Shown here piece after piece: positions 29,416 through 43,776 of a stretch of DNA of 64,000 bases. Both the position numbers and the translations under genes were made by a program. How positions within the stretch are numbered: the stretch's first letter is position 1; each line of letters begins with the position of its first letter. The stretch comes from Acholoe squamosa (taxonomy: Eukaryota; Annelida; Polychaeta; Phyllodocida; Polynoidae), in NCBI GenBank assembly GCA_949317995.1, contig OX439041.1, positions 4,094,501-4,158,500 of the forward strand, read 5' to 3'. A model generated the notes under the pieces. It made no database searches. It had not been told where the DNA came from and saw only the letters and a list, made by a program, of their open reading frames with translations.

Positions 29416-29529
29416 CCTCACAGTTGTTGCCTGTGTAGCCTGGTGCACAGGTACATGTGTACAAACCCACTTCATCATTGCAGGTTGCACCGTTCTCACA
29501 CCGATTTGGACTGCAATCATTGATATCGT
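29416..29529 (-). CDS. cbEGF exon 20, Arg variant
   Basis: Gln to Arg just before the second cysteine (PNRC), plus a silent Gly-codon change. Cysteines and splice sites intact. Confidence 0.9.
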
Positions 29530-30934
29530 CTGTAAAAGGGAGATAAACATAAGAGAATCTGCTCCTTATCATTTCACATTCTATAGCCGATAGTGGAGTT
29601 GTGTACCAGACCCGACAATTGTCATGATGCACGAATGCACCCCTGGTGAGTAACTCACCTGGGCTATATTTGTGCATTATGACCTTCAGTATTGATAAAT
29701 TGCACGAAGGGAGACATGACACTCAAATAGGCGATGACATATGGAGTATATATTCTACTAATGCTGCACCAATTCATTTGCAGGTTTTAAGAACAGTAAG
29801 TGAGTTTTAAAATCGGGTTGAAGTCAGATAAATGTCAGAGTAAGTTGGCAAGTATGAGATTCACCCTGACTCTAAGGACTTGATTAAGATTTCTAAACAC
29901 ATAGGGAATGTATTATAACAACAGAAAAAACATTTAAATAGTGAATGATTGGCCTAAAATCAATTGAAAAAAAATAGAAAATGAGGCTTGAGCTGCTGAA
30001 AAGAGTGCTTTGCAGGGGCTGGGTAGTAGCAGAGTGGCTGGGAGTGCCCAATAAATGCTTAAAATCAAAGCCAGGGCCTTATTCTATCATATAAACCACA
30101 GATGTGCATGTATTTGGGTGTAACAGAGAAGCTATGGGACCAGAAATCATTTCATCAAGGGCATTACACGATTCATCATGCACCTTACATCAGGCAAGCA
30201 ACTCTGGTTTTGGGCAACCAAGGCATGTTGAGACTCATTTCTTTTTTTTTAAATGGCACCTCATTAATAGATATATGCCATAGGATGGGTTAGATAAGCC
30301 AGTAACGATTAATACAGCCTGTACATACACAAGTGCTGTTTAAGAGGGGTGGGTTGACTTCAAAAATACTTGAATGTGTATTGCCCGCAAAGGGTGAATA
30401 GTACTCAAAAAAGAATTTCACCAAAATTCCCCTATACAGACCCCTTGATGGTGATAAGAAGGAAGTCTGAGGATACTATATTTTTAGCTGATCTAATGCC
30501 ATAAATGATTCTCATGAGACTGACATCACTATTTTCAACTTAGAAGAATGGTTAGCGTAAAAATAAAATTGAGACACATCACCTCCATTGCCCATGGAAT
30601 TGTTTCTTTGGACCCCCCACTAAGGAATAAATAAAATTATGGTGGTCTCTTACTGCTTTGCTTGATGGTTCAGGGGGTGGAATGAGGTTGAAATTGAAAG
30701 AAAATGCTATTTTGGGCCATTTTTTAACTTTGGGCCATTATATCTCAAAAGATTCTGGTCCGACATATGCAAATTTGACCTTTCTTTGATTCCCAGGATT
30801 TTTACTTTCAAATAACACCAAAAAGAGGAAGAATGTTTAAATAGTTTTTATTCTGCACGCCCTAACCCAAAAAAGACACTAAAAAGCAGAAAGTGGGAGC
30901 TTTGTCAGGAATCGCCCATATATAGATAACATAC

Positions 30935-31048
30935 CCTCACAGTTGTTGCCCGTGTAGCCTGGTGCACAGGTACATGTGTACAAACCCACTTCATCATTGC
31001 AGGTTGCACCGTTCTCACACTGATTTGGACTGCAATCATTGATATCGT
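30935..31048 (-). CDS. cbEGF exon 21
   Basis: Consensus exon; near-exact copy of unit 19 at an offset of 3,037 bp. Confidence 0.9.
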
Positions 31049-32452
31049 CTGTAAAAGGGAGATAAACATAAGAGAATCTGCTCCTTATCATTTCACATTC
31101 TATAGCCGATAGTGGAGTAGTGCACCAGACCCGACTATTGTCATGATGCACGAATGCACCCCTGGTGAGTAACTCACCTGGGCTATATTTGTGCATTATG
31201 ACCTTCAGTATTGATAAATTGCACGAAGGGAGACATGACACTCAAATAGGCGATGACATATGGAGTATATATTCTACTAATGCTGCACCGATTCATTTGC
31301 AGGTTTTAAGAACAGTAAGTGAGTTTTAAAATCGGGTTGAAGTCAGATAAATGTCAGAGTAAGTTGGCAAGTATGAGATTCACCCTGACTCTAAGGACTT
31401 GATTAAGATTTCTAAACACATAGGGGATGTATTATAACAACAGAAAAACATTTAAATAGTGAATGATTGGCCTAAAATCAATTGAAAAAAAATAGAAAAT
31501 GAGGCTTGAGCTGCTGAAAAGAGTGCTTTGCAGGGGCTGGGTAGTAGCAGAGTGGCTGGGAGTGCCCAATAAATGCTTAAAATCAAAGCCAGGGCCTTAT
31601 TCTATCATATAAACCACAGATGTGCATGTATTTGGGTGTAACAGAGAAGCTATGGGACCAGAAATCATTTCATCAAGGGCATTACACTATTCATCACGCG
31701 CCTTACATCAGGCAAGCAACTCTGGTTTTGGACAACCAAGGCATGTTGAGACTCATTTCTTTTTTTTTAAATGGCACCTCATCAATAGATATATGCCATA
31801 GGATGGGTTAGATAAGCCAGTAACGATTAATACAGCCTGTACATACACAAGTGCTGTTTAAGAGGGGTGGGTTGACTTCAAAAATAATTGAATGTGTATT
31901 GCCCGCAAAGGGTGAATAGTACTCAAAAAAGAATTTCACCAAAATTCCCCTATACAGACCCCTTGATGGTGATGAGAAGGAAGTCTGAGGATACTATATT
32001 TTTAGCTGATCTAATGCCATAAATGATTCTCATGAGACTGACATCACTATTTTCAACTTAGAAGAATGGTTAGCGTAAAAATAAAATTGAGACATATCAC
32101 CTCCATTCCCCATGGAATTGTTTCTTTGGACCCCCCACTAAGGAATAAATAAAATTATGGTGGTCTCTTACTGCTTTGCTTGATGGTTCAGGGGGTGGAA
32201 TGAGGTTGAAATTGAAAGAAAATGCTATTTTGGGCCATTTTTTAACTTTGGGCCATTATATCTCAAAAGATTCTGGTCCGACATATGCAAATTTGACCTT
32301 TCTTTGATTCCCAGGATTTTTACTTTCAAATAACACCAAAAAGAGGAAGAATGTTTAAATAGTTTTTATTCTGCACGCCCTAACCCAAAAAAGACACTAA
32401 AAAGCAGAAAGTGGGAGCTTTGTCAGGAATCGCCCATATATAGATAACATAC

Positions 32453-32566
32453 CCTCACAGTTGTTGCCTGTGTAGCCTGGTGCACAGGTACATGTGTACA
32501 AACCCACTTCATCATTGCAGGTTGCACCGTTCTCACACCGATTTGGACTGCAATCATTGATATCGT
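32453..32566 (-). CDS. cbEGF exon 22, Arg variant
   Basis: PNRC with the same silent change as exon 20, 3,037 bp away. Confidence 0.9.
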
Positions 32567-33971
32567 CTGTAAAAGGGAGATAAACATAAGAGAATCTGCT
32601 CCTTATCATTTCACATTCTATAGCCGATAGTGGAGTTGTGTACCAGACCCGACAATTGTCATGATGCACGAATGCACCCCTGGTGAGTAACTCACCTGGG
32701 CTATATTTGTGCATTATGACCTTCAGTATTGATAAATTGCACGAAGGGAGACATGACACTCAAATAGGCGATGACATATGGAGTATATATTCTACTAATG
32801 CTGCACCAATTCATTTGCAGGTTTTAAGAACAGTAAGTGAGTTTTAAAATCGGGTTGAAGTCAGATAAATGTCAGAGTAAGTTGGCAAGTATGAGATTCA
32901 CCCTGACTCTAAGGACTTGATTAAGATTTCTAAACACATAGGGGATGTATTATAACAACAGAAAAAACATTTAAATAGTGAATGATTGGCCTAAAATCAA
33001 TTGAAAAAAAATAGAAAATGAGGCTTGAGCTGCTGAAAAGAGTGCTTTGCAGGGGCTGGGTAGTAGCCGAGTGGCTGGGAGTGCCCAATAAATGCTTAAA
33101 ATCAAAGCCAGGGCCTTATTCTATCATATAAACCACAGATGTGCATGTATTTGGGTGTAACAGAGAAGCTATGGGACCAGAAATCATTTCATCAAGGGCA
33201 TTACACGATTCATCATGCACCTTACATCAGGCAAGCAACTCTGGTTTTGGGCAACCAAGGCATGTTGAGACTCATTTCTTTTTTTTTAAATGGCACCTCA
33301 TTAATAGATATATGCCATAGGATGGGTTAGATAAGCCAGTAACGATTAATACAGCCTGTACATACACAAGTGCTGTTTAAGAGGGGTGGGTTGACTTCAA
33401 AAATACTTGAATGTGTATTGCCCGCAAAGGGTGAATAGTACTCAAAAAAGAATTTCACCAAAATTCCCCTATACAGACCCCTTGATGGTGATAAGAAGGA
33501 AGTCTGAGGATACTATATTTTTAGCTGATCTAATGCCATAAATGATTCTCATGAGACTGACATCACTATTTTCAACTTAGAAGAATGGTTAGCGTAAAAA
33601 TAAAATTGAGACACATCACCTCCATTGCCCATGGAATTGTTTCTTTGGACCCCCCACTAAGGAATAAATAAAATTATGGTGGTCTCTTACTGCTTTGCTT
33701 GATGGTTCAGGGGGTGGAATGAGGTTGAAATTGAAAGAAAATGCTATTTTGGGCCATTTTTTAACTTTGGGCCATTATATCTCAAAAGATTCTGGTCCGA
33801 CATATGCAAATTTGACCTTTCTTTGATTCCCAGGATTTTTACTTTCAAATAACACCAAAAAGAGGAATAATGTTTAAATAGTTTTTATTCTGCACGCCCT
33901 AACCCAAAAAAGACACTAAAAAGCAGAAAGTGGGAGCTTTGTCAGGAATCGCCCATATATAGATAACATAC

Positions 33972-34085
33972 CCTCACAGTTGTTGCCCGTGTAGCCTGGT
34001 GCACAGGTACATGTGTACAAACCCACTTCATCATTGCAGGTTGCACCGTTCTCACACCGATTTGGACTGCAATCATTGATATCGT
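33972..34085 (-). CDS. cbEGF exon 23, Arg variant
   Basis: PNRC but without the silent change of exons 20 and 22. Confidence 0.9.
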
Positions 34086-35490
34086 CTGTAAAAGGGAGAT
34101 AAACATAAGAGAATCTGCTCCTTATCATTTAACATTCTATAGCCGATAGTGGAGTAGTGCACCAGACCCGACAATTGTCATGATGCACGAATGCACCCCT
34201 GGTGAGTAACTCACCTGGGCTATATTTGTGCATTATGACCTTCAGTATTGATAAATTGCACGAAGGGAGACATGACACTCAAATAGGCGATGACATATGG
34301 AGTATATATTCTACTAATGCTGCACCAATTCATTTGCAGGTTTTAAGAACAGTAAGTGAGTTTTAAAATCGGGTTGAAGTCAGATAAATGTCAGAGTACG
34401 TTGGCAAGTATGAGATTCACCCTGACTCTAAGGACTTGATTAAGATTTCTAAACACATAGGGGATGTATTATAACAACAGAAAAAACATTTAAATAGTGA
34501 ATGATTGGCCTAAAATCAATTGAAAAAAAATAGAAAATGAGGCTTGAGCTGCTGAAAAGAGTGCTTTGCAGGGGCTGGGTAGTAGCAGAGTGGCTGGGAG
34601 TGCCCAATAAATGCTTAAAATCAAAGCCAGGGCCTTATTCTATCATATAAACCACAGATGTGCATGTATTTGGGTGTAACAGAGAAGCTATGGGACCAGA
34701 AATCATTTCATCAAGGGCATTACACGATTCATCATGCACCTTACATCAGCCAAGCAACTCTGGTTTTGGGCAACCAAGGCATGTTGAGACTCATTTCTTT
34801 TTTTTTAAATGGCACCTCATTAATAGATATATGCCATAGGATGGGTTAGATAAGCCAGTAACGATTAATACAGCCTGTACATACACAAGTGCTGTTTAAG
34901 AGGGGTGGGTTGACTTCAAAAATACTTGAATGTGTATTGCCCGCAAAGGGTGAATAGTACTCAAAAAAGAATTTCACCAAAATTCCCCTATACAGACCCC
35001 TTGATGGTGATAAGAAGGAAGTCTGAGGATACTATATTTTTAGCTGATCTAATGCCATAAATGATTCTCATGAGACTGACATCACTATTTTCAACTTAGA
35101 AGAATGGTTAGCGTAAAAATAAAATTGAGACACATCACCTCCATTGCCCATGGAATTGTTTCTTTGGACCCCCCACTAAGGAATAAATAAAATTATGGTG
35201 GACTCTTACTGCTTTGCTTGATGGTTCAGGGGGTGGAATGAGGTTGAAATTGAAAGAAAATGCTATTTTGGGCCATTTTTTAACTTTGGGCCATTATATC
35301 TCAAAAGATTCTGGTCCGACATATGCAAATTTGACCTTTCTTTGATTCCTAGGATTTTTACTTTCAAATAACACCAAAAAGAGGAATAATGTTTAAATAG
35401 TTTTTATTCTGCACGCCCTAACCCAAAAAAGACACTAAAAAGCAGAAAGTAGGAGCTTTGTCAGGAATCGCCCATATATAGATAACATAC

Positions 35491-35604
35491 CCTCACAGTT
35501 GTTGCCCGTGTAGCCTGGTGCACAGGTACATGTGTACAAACCCACTTCATCATTGCAGGTTGCACCGTTCTCACACCGATTTGGACTGCAATCATTGATA
35601 TCGT
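35491..35604 (-). CDS. cbEGF exon 24, Arg variant
   Basis: PNRC; otherwise consensus. Confidence 0.9.
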
Positions 35605-37009
35605 CTGTAAAAGGGAGATAAACATAAGAGAATCTGCTCCTTATCATTTAACATTCTATAGCCGATAGTGGAGTAGTGCACCAGACCCGACAATTGTCAT
35701 GATGCACGAATGCACCCCTGGTGAGTAACTCACCTGGGCTATATTTGTGCATTATGACCTTCAGTATTGATAAATTGCACGAAGGGAGACATGACACTCA
35801 AATAGGCGATGACATATGGAGTATATATTCTACTAATGCTGCACCAATTCATTTGCAGGTTTTAAGAACAGTAAGTGAGTTTTAAAATCGGGTTGAAGTC
35901 AGATAAATGTCAGAGTACGTTGGCAAGTATGAGATTCACCCTGACTCTAAGGACTTGATTAAGATTTCTAAACACATAGGGGATGTATTATAACAACAGA
36001 AAAACATTTAAATAGTGAATGATTGGCCTAAAATCAATTGAAAAAAAATAGAAAATGAGGCTTGAGCTGCTGAAAAGAGTGCTTTGCAGGGGCTGGGTAG
36101 TAGCAGAGTGGCTGGGAGTGCCCAATAAATGCTTAAAATCAAAGCCAGGGCCTTATTCTATCATATAAACCACAGATGTGCATGTATTTGGGTGTAACAG
36201 AGAAGCTATGGGACCAGAAATCATTTCATCAAGGGCATTACACGATTCATCATGCACCTTACATCAGGCAAGCAACTCTGGTTTTGGGCAACCAAGGCAT
36301 GTTGAGACTCATTTCTTTTTTTTTAAATGGCACCTCATCAATAGATATATGCCATAGGATGGGTTAGATAAGCCAGTAACAATTAATACAGCCTGTACAT
36401 ACACAAGTGCTGTTTAAGAGGGGTAGGTTGACTTCAAAAATACTTGAATGTGCATTGCCCGCAAAGGGTGAATAGTACTCAAAAAAGAATTTCACCAAAA
36501 TTCCCCTATACAGAACCCTTGATGGTGATGAGAAGGAAGTCTGAGGATACTATATTTTTAGCTGATCTAATGCCATAAATGATTCATCATGAGACTGACA
36601 TCACTATTTTCAACTTAGAAGAATGGTTAGCGTTAGAAAAAAATTGAGACATATCACCTCCATTCCCCATGGAATTGTTTCTTTGGACCCCCCACTAAGG
36701 AATAAATAAAATTATGGTGGTCTCTTACTGCTTTGCTTGATGGTTCAGGGGGTGGAATGAGGTTGAAATTGAAAGAAAATGCTATTTTGGGCCATTTTTT
36801 AACTTTGGGCCATTATATCTCAAAAGATTCTGGTCCGACATATGCAAATTTGACCTTTCTTTGATTCCCAGGATTTTTACTTTCAAATAACACCAAAAAG
36901 AGGAAGAATGTTTAAATAGTTTTTATTCTGCACGCCCTAACCCAAAAAAGACACTAAAAAGCAGAAAGTGGGAGCTTTGTCAGGAATCGCCCATATATAG
37001 ATAACATAC

Positions 37010-37123
37010 CCTCACAGTTGTTGCCCGTGTAGCCTGGTGCACAGGTACATGTGTACAAACCCACTTCATCATTGCAGGTTGCACCGTTCTCACAATGATT
37101 TGGACTGCAATCGTTGATATCGT
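37010..37123 (-). CDS. cbEGF exon 25, His variant
   Basis: Gln to His before the second cysteine (PNHC) and a silent Asn-codon change in DIND. The only His copy in the window. Confidence 0.9.
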
Positions 37124-38406
37124 CTGTAAAAGGGAGATAAACATAAGAGAATTTGCTCCTTATCATTTAACATTCTATAGCCGATAGTGGAGTAGTGCAC
37201 CAGACCCGACAATTGTCATGATGCACGAATGCACCCCTGGTGAGTAACTCACCTGGGCTATATTTGTGCATTATGACCTTCAGTATTGATAAATTGCACG
37301 AAGGGAGACATGACACTCAAATAGGCGATGACATATGGAGTATATATTCTACTAATGCTGCACCAATTCATTTGCAGGTTTTAAGAACAGTAAGTGAGTT
37401 TTAAAATCGGGTTGAAGTCAGAAAAATGTCAGAGTACGTTGGCAAGTATGAGATTCACCCTGACTCTAAGGACTTGATTAAGATTTCTAAACACATAGGG
37501 GATGTATTATAACAACAGAAAAACATTTAAATAGTGAATGATTGGCCTAAAATCAATTGAAAAAAAAATAGAAAATGAGGCTTGAGCTGCTGAAAAGAGT
37601 GCTTTGCAGGGGCTGGGTAGTAGCAGAGTGGCTGGGAGTGCCCAATAAATGCTTAAAATCAAAGCCAGGGCCTTATTCTATCATATAAACCAAGGCATGT
37701 TGAGACTCATTTCTTTTTTTTTAAATGGCACCTCATCAATAGATATATGCCATAGGATGGGTTAGATAAGCCAGTAACGATTAATACAGCCTGTACATAC
37801 ACAAGTGCTGTTTAAGAGGGGTGGGTTGACTTCAAAAATACTTGAATGTGTATTGCCCGCAAAGGGTAAATAGTACTCAAAAGAGAATTTCACCAAAATT
37901 CCCCTATACAAACCCCTTGATGGTGATGAGAAGGAAGTCTGAGGATACTATATTTTTAGCTGATCTAATGCCATAAATGATTCTCATGAGACTGACATCA
38001 CTATTTTCAACTTAGAAGAATGGTTAGCGTAAGAAAAAAATTGAGACATATCACCTCCATTCCCCATGGAATTGTTTCTTTGGACCCCCCACTAAGGAAT
38101 AAATAAAATTATGGTGGTCTCTTACTGCTTTGCTTGATGTTTCAGGGGGTGGAATGAGGTTGAAATTGAAAGAAAATGCTATTTTGGGCCATTTTTTAAC
38201 TTTGGGCCATTATATCTCAAAAGATTCTCGTCCGACATATGCAAATTTGACCTTTTTTTGATTCCCAGGATTGTTACTTTCAAATAACACCAAAAAAAGG
38301 AAGAATGTTTAAATAGTTTTTATTCTGCACGCCCTAACCCAAAAAAGACACTAAAAAGCAGAAAGTGGGAGCTTTGTCAGGAATCGCCCATATATAGATA
38401 ACATAC

Positions 38407-38520
38407 CCTCACAGTTGTTGCCCGTGTAGCCTGGTGCACAGGTACATGTGTACAAACCCACTTCATCATTGCAGGTTGCACCGTTCTCACACTGATTTGG
38501 ACTGCAATCATTGATATCGT
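38407..38520 (-). CDS. cbEGF exon 26
   Basis: Consensus exon; first exon (by coordinate) of a three-unit block with shortened introns. Confidence 0.9.
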
Positions 38521-39926
38521 CTGTAAAAGGGAGATAAACATAAGAGAATCTGCTCCTTATCATTTAACATTCTATAGCCGATAGTGGAGTATTGCACCAG
38601 ACCCGACAATTGTCATGATGCACGAATGCACCCCTGGTGAGTAACTCACCTGGGCTATATTTGTGCATTATGACCTTCCGTATTGATAAATTGCACGAAG
38701 GGAGACATGACACTCAAATAGGCGATGACATATGGAGTATATATTCTACTAATGCTGCACCAATTCATTTGCAGGTTTTAAGAACAGTAAGTGAGTTTTA
38801 AAATCGGGTTGAAGTCAGATAAATGTCAGAGTATGTTGGCAAGTATGAGATTCACCCTGACTCTAAGGACTTGATTAAGATTTCTAAACACATAGGGGAT
38901 GTATTATAACAACAGAAAAACATTTAAATAGTGAATGATTGGCCTAAAATCAATTGAAAAAAAAATAGAAAATGAGGCTTGAGCTGCCGAAAAGAGTGCT
39001 TTGCAGGGGCTGGGTAGTAGCAGAGTGGCTGGAAATGCCCAATAAATGCTTAAAATCAAAGCCAGGGCCTTATTCTATCATATAAACCACAGATGTGCAT
39101 GTATTTGGGTGTAACAGAGAAGCTATGGGACCAGAAATCATTTCATCAAGGGCATTACACGATTCATCACGCGCCTTACATCAGGCAAGCAACTCTGGTT
39201 TTGGGCAACCAAGGCATGTTGAGACTCATTTCTTTTTTTTTAAATGGCACCTCATCAATAGATATATGCCATAGGATGGGTTAGATAAGCCAGTAACGAT
39301 TAATGCAGCCTGTACATACACAAGTGCTGTTTAAGAGGGGTAGGTTGACTTCAAAAATACTTGAATGTGCATTGCCCGCAAAGGGTGAATAGTACTCAAA
39401 AAAGAATTTCACCAAAATTCCCCTATACAGAACCCTTGATGGTGATGAGAAGGAAGTCTGAGGATACTATATTTTTAGCTGATCTAATGCCATAAATGAT
39501 TCATCATGAGACTGACATCACTATTTTCAACTTAGAAGAATGGTTAGCGTAAGAAAAAAATTGAAACATATCACCTCCATTCCCCATGGAATTGTTTCTT
39601 TGGACCCCCCACTAAGGAATAAATAAAATTATGGTGGTCTCTTACTGCTTTGCTTGATGGTTCAGGGGGTGGAATGAGGTTGAAATTGAAAGAAAATGCT
39701 ATTTTGGGCCATTTTTTAACTTTGGGCCATTATATCTCAAAAGATTCTGGACCGACATATGCAAATTTGACTATTCTTTGATTCCCAGGATTTTTACTTT
39801 CAAATAACACCAAAAAGAGGAAGAATGTTTAAATAGTTTTTATTCTGCACGCCCTAACCCAAAACAGACACTAAAAAGCAGAAAGTGGGAGCTTTGTCAG
39901 GAATCGCCCATATATAGATAACATAC

Positions 39927-40040
39927 CCTCACAGTTGTTGCCCGTGTAGCCTGGTGCACAGGTACATGTGTACAAACCCACTTCATCATTGCAGGTTGCA
40001 CCGTTCTCACACTGATTTGGACTGCAATCATTGATATCGT
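39927..40040 (-). CDS. cbEGF exon 27
   Basis: Exon and acceptor intact. A small intronic deletion just upstream of the pyrimidine tract ('aaacatgaatctactcc') shifts the open frame seen there but leaves the splice site alone. The plain six-frame translation is therefore misleading here. Confidence 0.88.
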
Positions 40041-40753
40041 CTGTAAAAGGGAGATAAACATGAATCTACTCCTTATCATTTAACATTCTATAGCCAACAG
40101 TGGAGTACTGCACCAGAATCGACAATTGTCATGATGCACGAATGCACCCCTGGTGAGTAACTCACCTGGGCTATATTTGTGCATTATGACCTTCAGTATT
40201 GATAAATTGCACAAAGGGAGACAAGACACTCAAATAGGCGCTGACATATGGAGTATATATTCTACTAATGCTGCACCAATTCATTTGCAGGTTTTAGGAA
40301 CAGTAAGTGAGTTTTAAAATCAGGTTGAAGTCAGATAAATGTCAGAGTAAGTTGGCAAGTATGAGATTCACCCTGACTCTAAGGAAATTGAGACATATCA
40401 CCTCCATTCCCCATGGAATTGTTTCTTTGGACCCCCCACTAAGGAATAAATAAAATTATGGTGGTCTCTTACTGCTTTGCTTGATGGTTCAGGGGGTGGA
40501 ATGAGGTTGAAATTCAAAGAAAATGCTATTTTGGGCCATTTTTTAACTTTGGGCCATTATATCTCAAAAGATTCTGGTCCGACATATGCAAATTTGACCT
40601 TTCTTTGATTCCCAGGATTTTTACTTTCAAATAACACCAAAAAGAGGAAGAATGTTTAAATAGTTTTTATTCTGCACACCCTAACCCAAAAAAGACACTA
40701 AAAGGCAGAAAGTGGGAGCTTTGTCAGGAATCGCCCATATATAGATAACATAC

Positions 40754-40867
40754 CCTCACAGTTGTTGCCCGTGTAGCCTGGTGCACAGGTACATGTGTAC
40801 AAACCCACTTCATCATTGCAGGTTGCACCGTTCTCACACTGATTTGGACTGCAATCATTGATATCGT
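40754..40867 (-). CDS. cbEGF exon 28
   Basis: Consensus exon. The acceptor tract has one changed base (ctcctttttacag), still a good pyrimidine tract. Separated from exon 27 by only 713 bp. Confidence 0.88.
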
Positions 40868-42143
40868 CTGTAAAAAGGAGATAAACATAAGAGAATCTGC
40901 TCCCTATCATTTAACATGCGATAGTGGAGTAGTGCACCAGACCCGACAATTGTCATGATGCACGAATGCACCCCTGGTGAGTAACTCACCTGGGCTATAT
41001 TTGTGCATTATGACCTTCAGTATTGATAAATTGCACGAAGAGAGACATGACAGTCAAATAGGCGCTGACATATGGAGTATATATTCTACTAATGCTGCAC
41101 CAATTCATTTGCAGGTTTTAAGAACAGTAAGTGAGTTTTAAAATCGGGTTGAAGTCAGATAAATGTCAGAGTAAGTTGGCAAGTATGAGATTCACCCTGT
41201 CTCTAAGGACTTGATTAAGATTTCTAAACACATAGGGGATGTATTATAACAACAGAAAAACATTTAAATAGTGAATAATTGGCCTAAAATCAATTGAAAA
41301 AAAAATAGAAAATGAGGCTTGAGCTGCTGAAAAGAGTGCTTTGCAGGGGCTGGGTAGTAGCAGAGTGGCTGGGAGTGCCCAATAAATGCTTAAAATCAAA
41401 GCCAGGGCCTTATTCTATCATATAAACCAAGGCATGTTGAGACTCATTTCTTTTTTTTTAAATGGCACCTCATCAATAGATATATGCCATAGGATGGGTT
41501 AGATAAGCCAGTAACGATTAATACAGCCTGTACATACACAAGTGCTGTTTAAGAGGGGTGGGTTGACTTCAAAAATACTTGAATGTGTATTGCCCGCAAA
41601 GGGTAAATAGTACTCAAAAGAGAATTTCACCAAAATTCCCCTATACAAACCCCTTGATGGTGATGAGAAGGAAGTCTGAGGATACTATATTTTTAGCTGA
41701 TCTAATGCCATAAATGATTCTCATGAGACTGACATCACTATTTTCAACTTAGAAGAATGGTTAGCGTAAGAAAAAAATTGAGACATATCACCTCCATTCC
41801 CCATGGAATTGTTTCTTTGGACCCCCCACTAAGGAATAAATAAAATTATGGTGGTCTCTTACTGCTTTGCTTGATGGTTCAGGGGGTGGAATGAGGTTGA
41901 AATTGAAAGAAAATGCTATTTTGGGCACTTTTTTAACTTTAGGCCATTATATCTCAAAAGATTCTGGTCCGACATATGCAAATTTGACCTTTCTTTGATT
42001 CCCAGGATTTTTAATTTCAAATAACACCAAAAAGAGGAAGAATGTTTAAATAGTTTTTCTTCTGCATGCCCTAACCCAAAAAAGACACTGAAAAGCAGAA
42101 AGTGGGAGCTTTGTCAGGAATCGCCCATATATAGATAACATAC

Positions 42144-42257
42144 CCTCACAGTTGTTGCCCGTGTAGCCTGGTGCACAGGTACATGTGTACAAACCCACTT
42201 CATCATTGCAGGTTGCACCGTTCTCACACTGATTTGGACTGCAATCATTGATATCGT
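42144..42257 (-). CDS. cbEGF exon 29
   Basis: Consensus exon; counterpart of exon 26 at 3,737 bp. The usual intronic stop after the donor is lost (tta to ctg on the plus-strand context), which lengthens the spurious open frame. Confidence 0.9.
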
Positions 42258-43662
42258 CTGTAAAAGGGAGATAAACATAAGAGAATCTGCTCCTTATCAT
42301 TTAACATTCTATAGCCGATAGTGGAGTAGTGCACCAGACCCGACAATTGTCATGATGCACGAATGCACCCCTGGTGAGTAACTCACCTGGGCTATATTTG
42401 TGCATTATGACCTTCAGTATTGATAAATTGCACGAAGGGAGACATGACACTCAAATAGGCGATGACATATGGAGTATATATTCTACTAATGCTGCACCTA
42501 TTCATTTGCAGGTTTTAAGAACAGTAAGTGAGTTTTAAAATCGGGTTGAAGTCAGATAAATGTCAGAGTACGTTGGCAAGTATGAGATTCACCCTGACTC
42601 TAAGGACTTGATTAAGATTTCTAAACACATAGGGGATGTATTATAACAACAGAAAAACATTTAAATAGTGAATGATTGGCCTAAAATCAATTGAAAAAAA
42701 ATAGAAAATGAGGCTTGAGCTGCTGAAAAGAGTGCTTTGCAGGGGCTGGGTAGTAGCAGAGTGGCTGGGAGTGCCCAATAAATGCTTAAAATCAAAGCCA
42801 GGGCCTTATTCTATCATATAAACCACAGATGTGCATGTATTTGGGTGTAACAGAGAAGCTATGGGACCAGAAATCATTTCATCAAGGGCATTACACGATT
42901 CATCACGCGCCTTACATCAGGCAAGCAACTCTGGTTTTGGGCAACCAAGGCATGTTGAGACTCATTTCTTTTTTTTTAAATGGCACCTCATCAATAGATA
43001 TATGCCATAGGATGGGTTAGATAAGCCAGTAAAGATTAATGCAGCCTGTACATACACAAGTGCTGTTTAAGAGGGGTAGGTTGACTTCAAAAATACTTGA
43101 ATGTGCATTGCCCGCAAAGGGTGAATAGTACTCAAAAAAGAATTTCACCAAAATTCCCCTATACAGAACCCTTGATGGTGATGAGAAGGAAGTCTGAGGA
43201 TACTATATTTTTAGCTGATCTAATGCCATAAATGATTCATCATGAGACTGACATCACTATTTTCAACTTAGAAGAATGGTTAGCGTAAGAAAAAAATTGA
43301 AACATATCACCTCCATTCCCCATGGAATTGTTTCTTTGGACCCCCCACTAAGGAATAAATAAAATTATGGTGGTCTCTTACTGCTTTGTTTGATGGTTCA
43401 GGGGGTGGAATGAGGTTGAAATTGAAAGAAAATGCTATTTTGGGCCATTTTTTAACTTTGGGCCATTATATCTCAAAAGATTCTGGACCGACATATGCAA
43501 ATTTGACCTTTCTTTGATTCCCAGGATTTTTAATTTCAAATAACACCAAAAAGAGGAAGAATGTTTAAATAGTTTTTATTCTGCACGCCCTACCCCAAAA
43601 AAGACACTAAAAAGCAGAAAGTGGGAGCTTTGTCAGGAATCGCCCATATATAGATAACATAC

Positions 43663-43776
43663 CCTCACAGTTGTTGCCCGTGTAGCCTGGTGCACAGGTA
43701 CATGTGTACAAACCCACTTCATCATTGCAGGTTGCACCGTTCTCACACTGATTTGGACTGCAATCATTGATATCGT
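43663..43776 (-). CDS. cbEGF exon 30
   Basis: Copy of exon 27, including the small intronic deletion upstream of the acceptor; the exon is intact. Confidence 0.88.

Larger units (their letters stand above)
26530..32600. repeat. Second two-unit block, duplicated (offset 3,037 bp)
   Basis: Units 18-19 and 20-21 pair through 'gagttgtgtaccag' (26.56/29.60/32.63 kb), 'gtgataagaagg' (27.41/30.45 kb) and 'ttttggacaacc' (28.69/31.73 kb). Edges approximate. Confidence 0.8.

Noticed and set aside
39897-40079. 60-codon frame with a different sequence as a novel protein
   Set aside because: It is another frame over the same exon, exposed by a small intronic deletion upstream; the true exon frame is intact.
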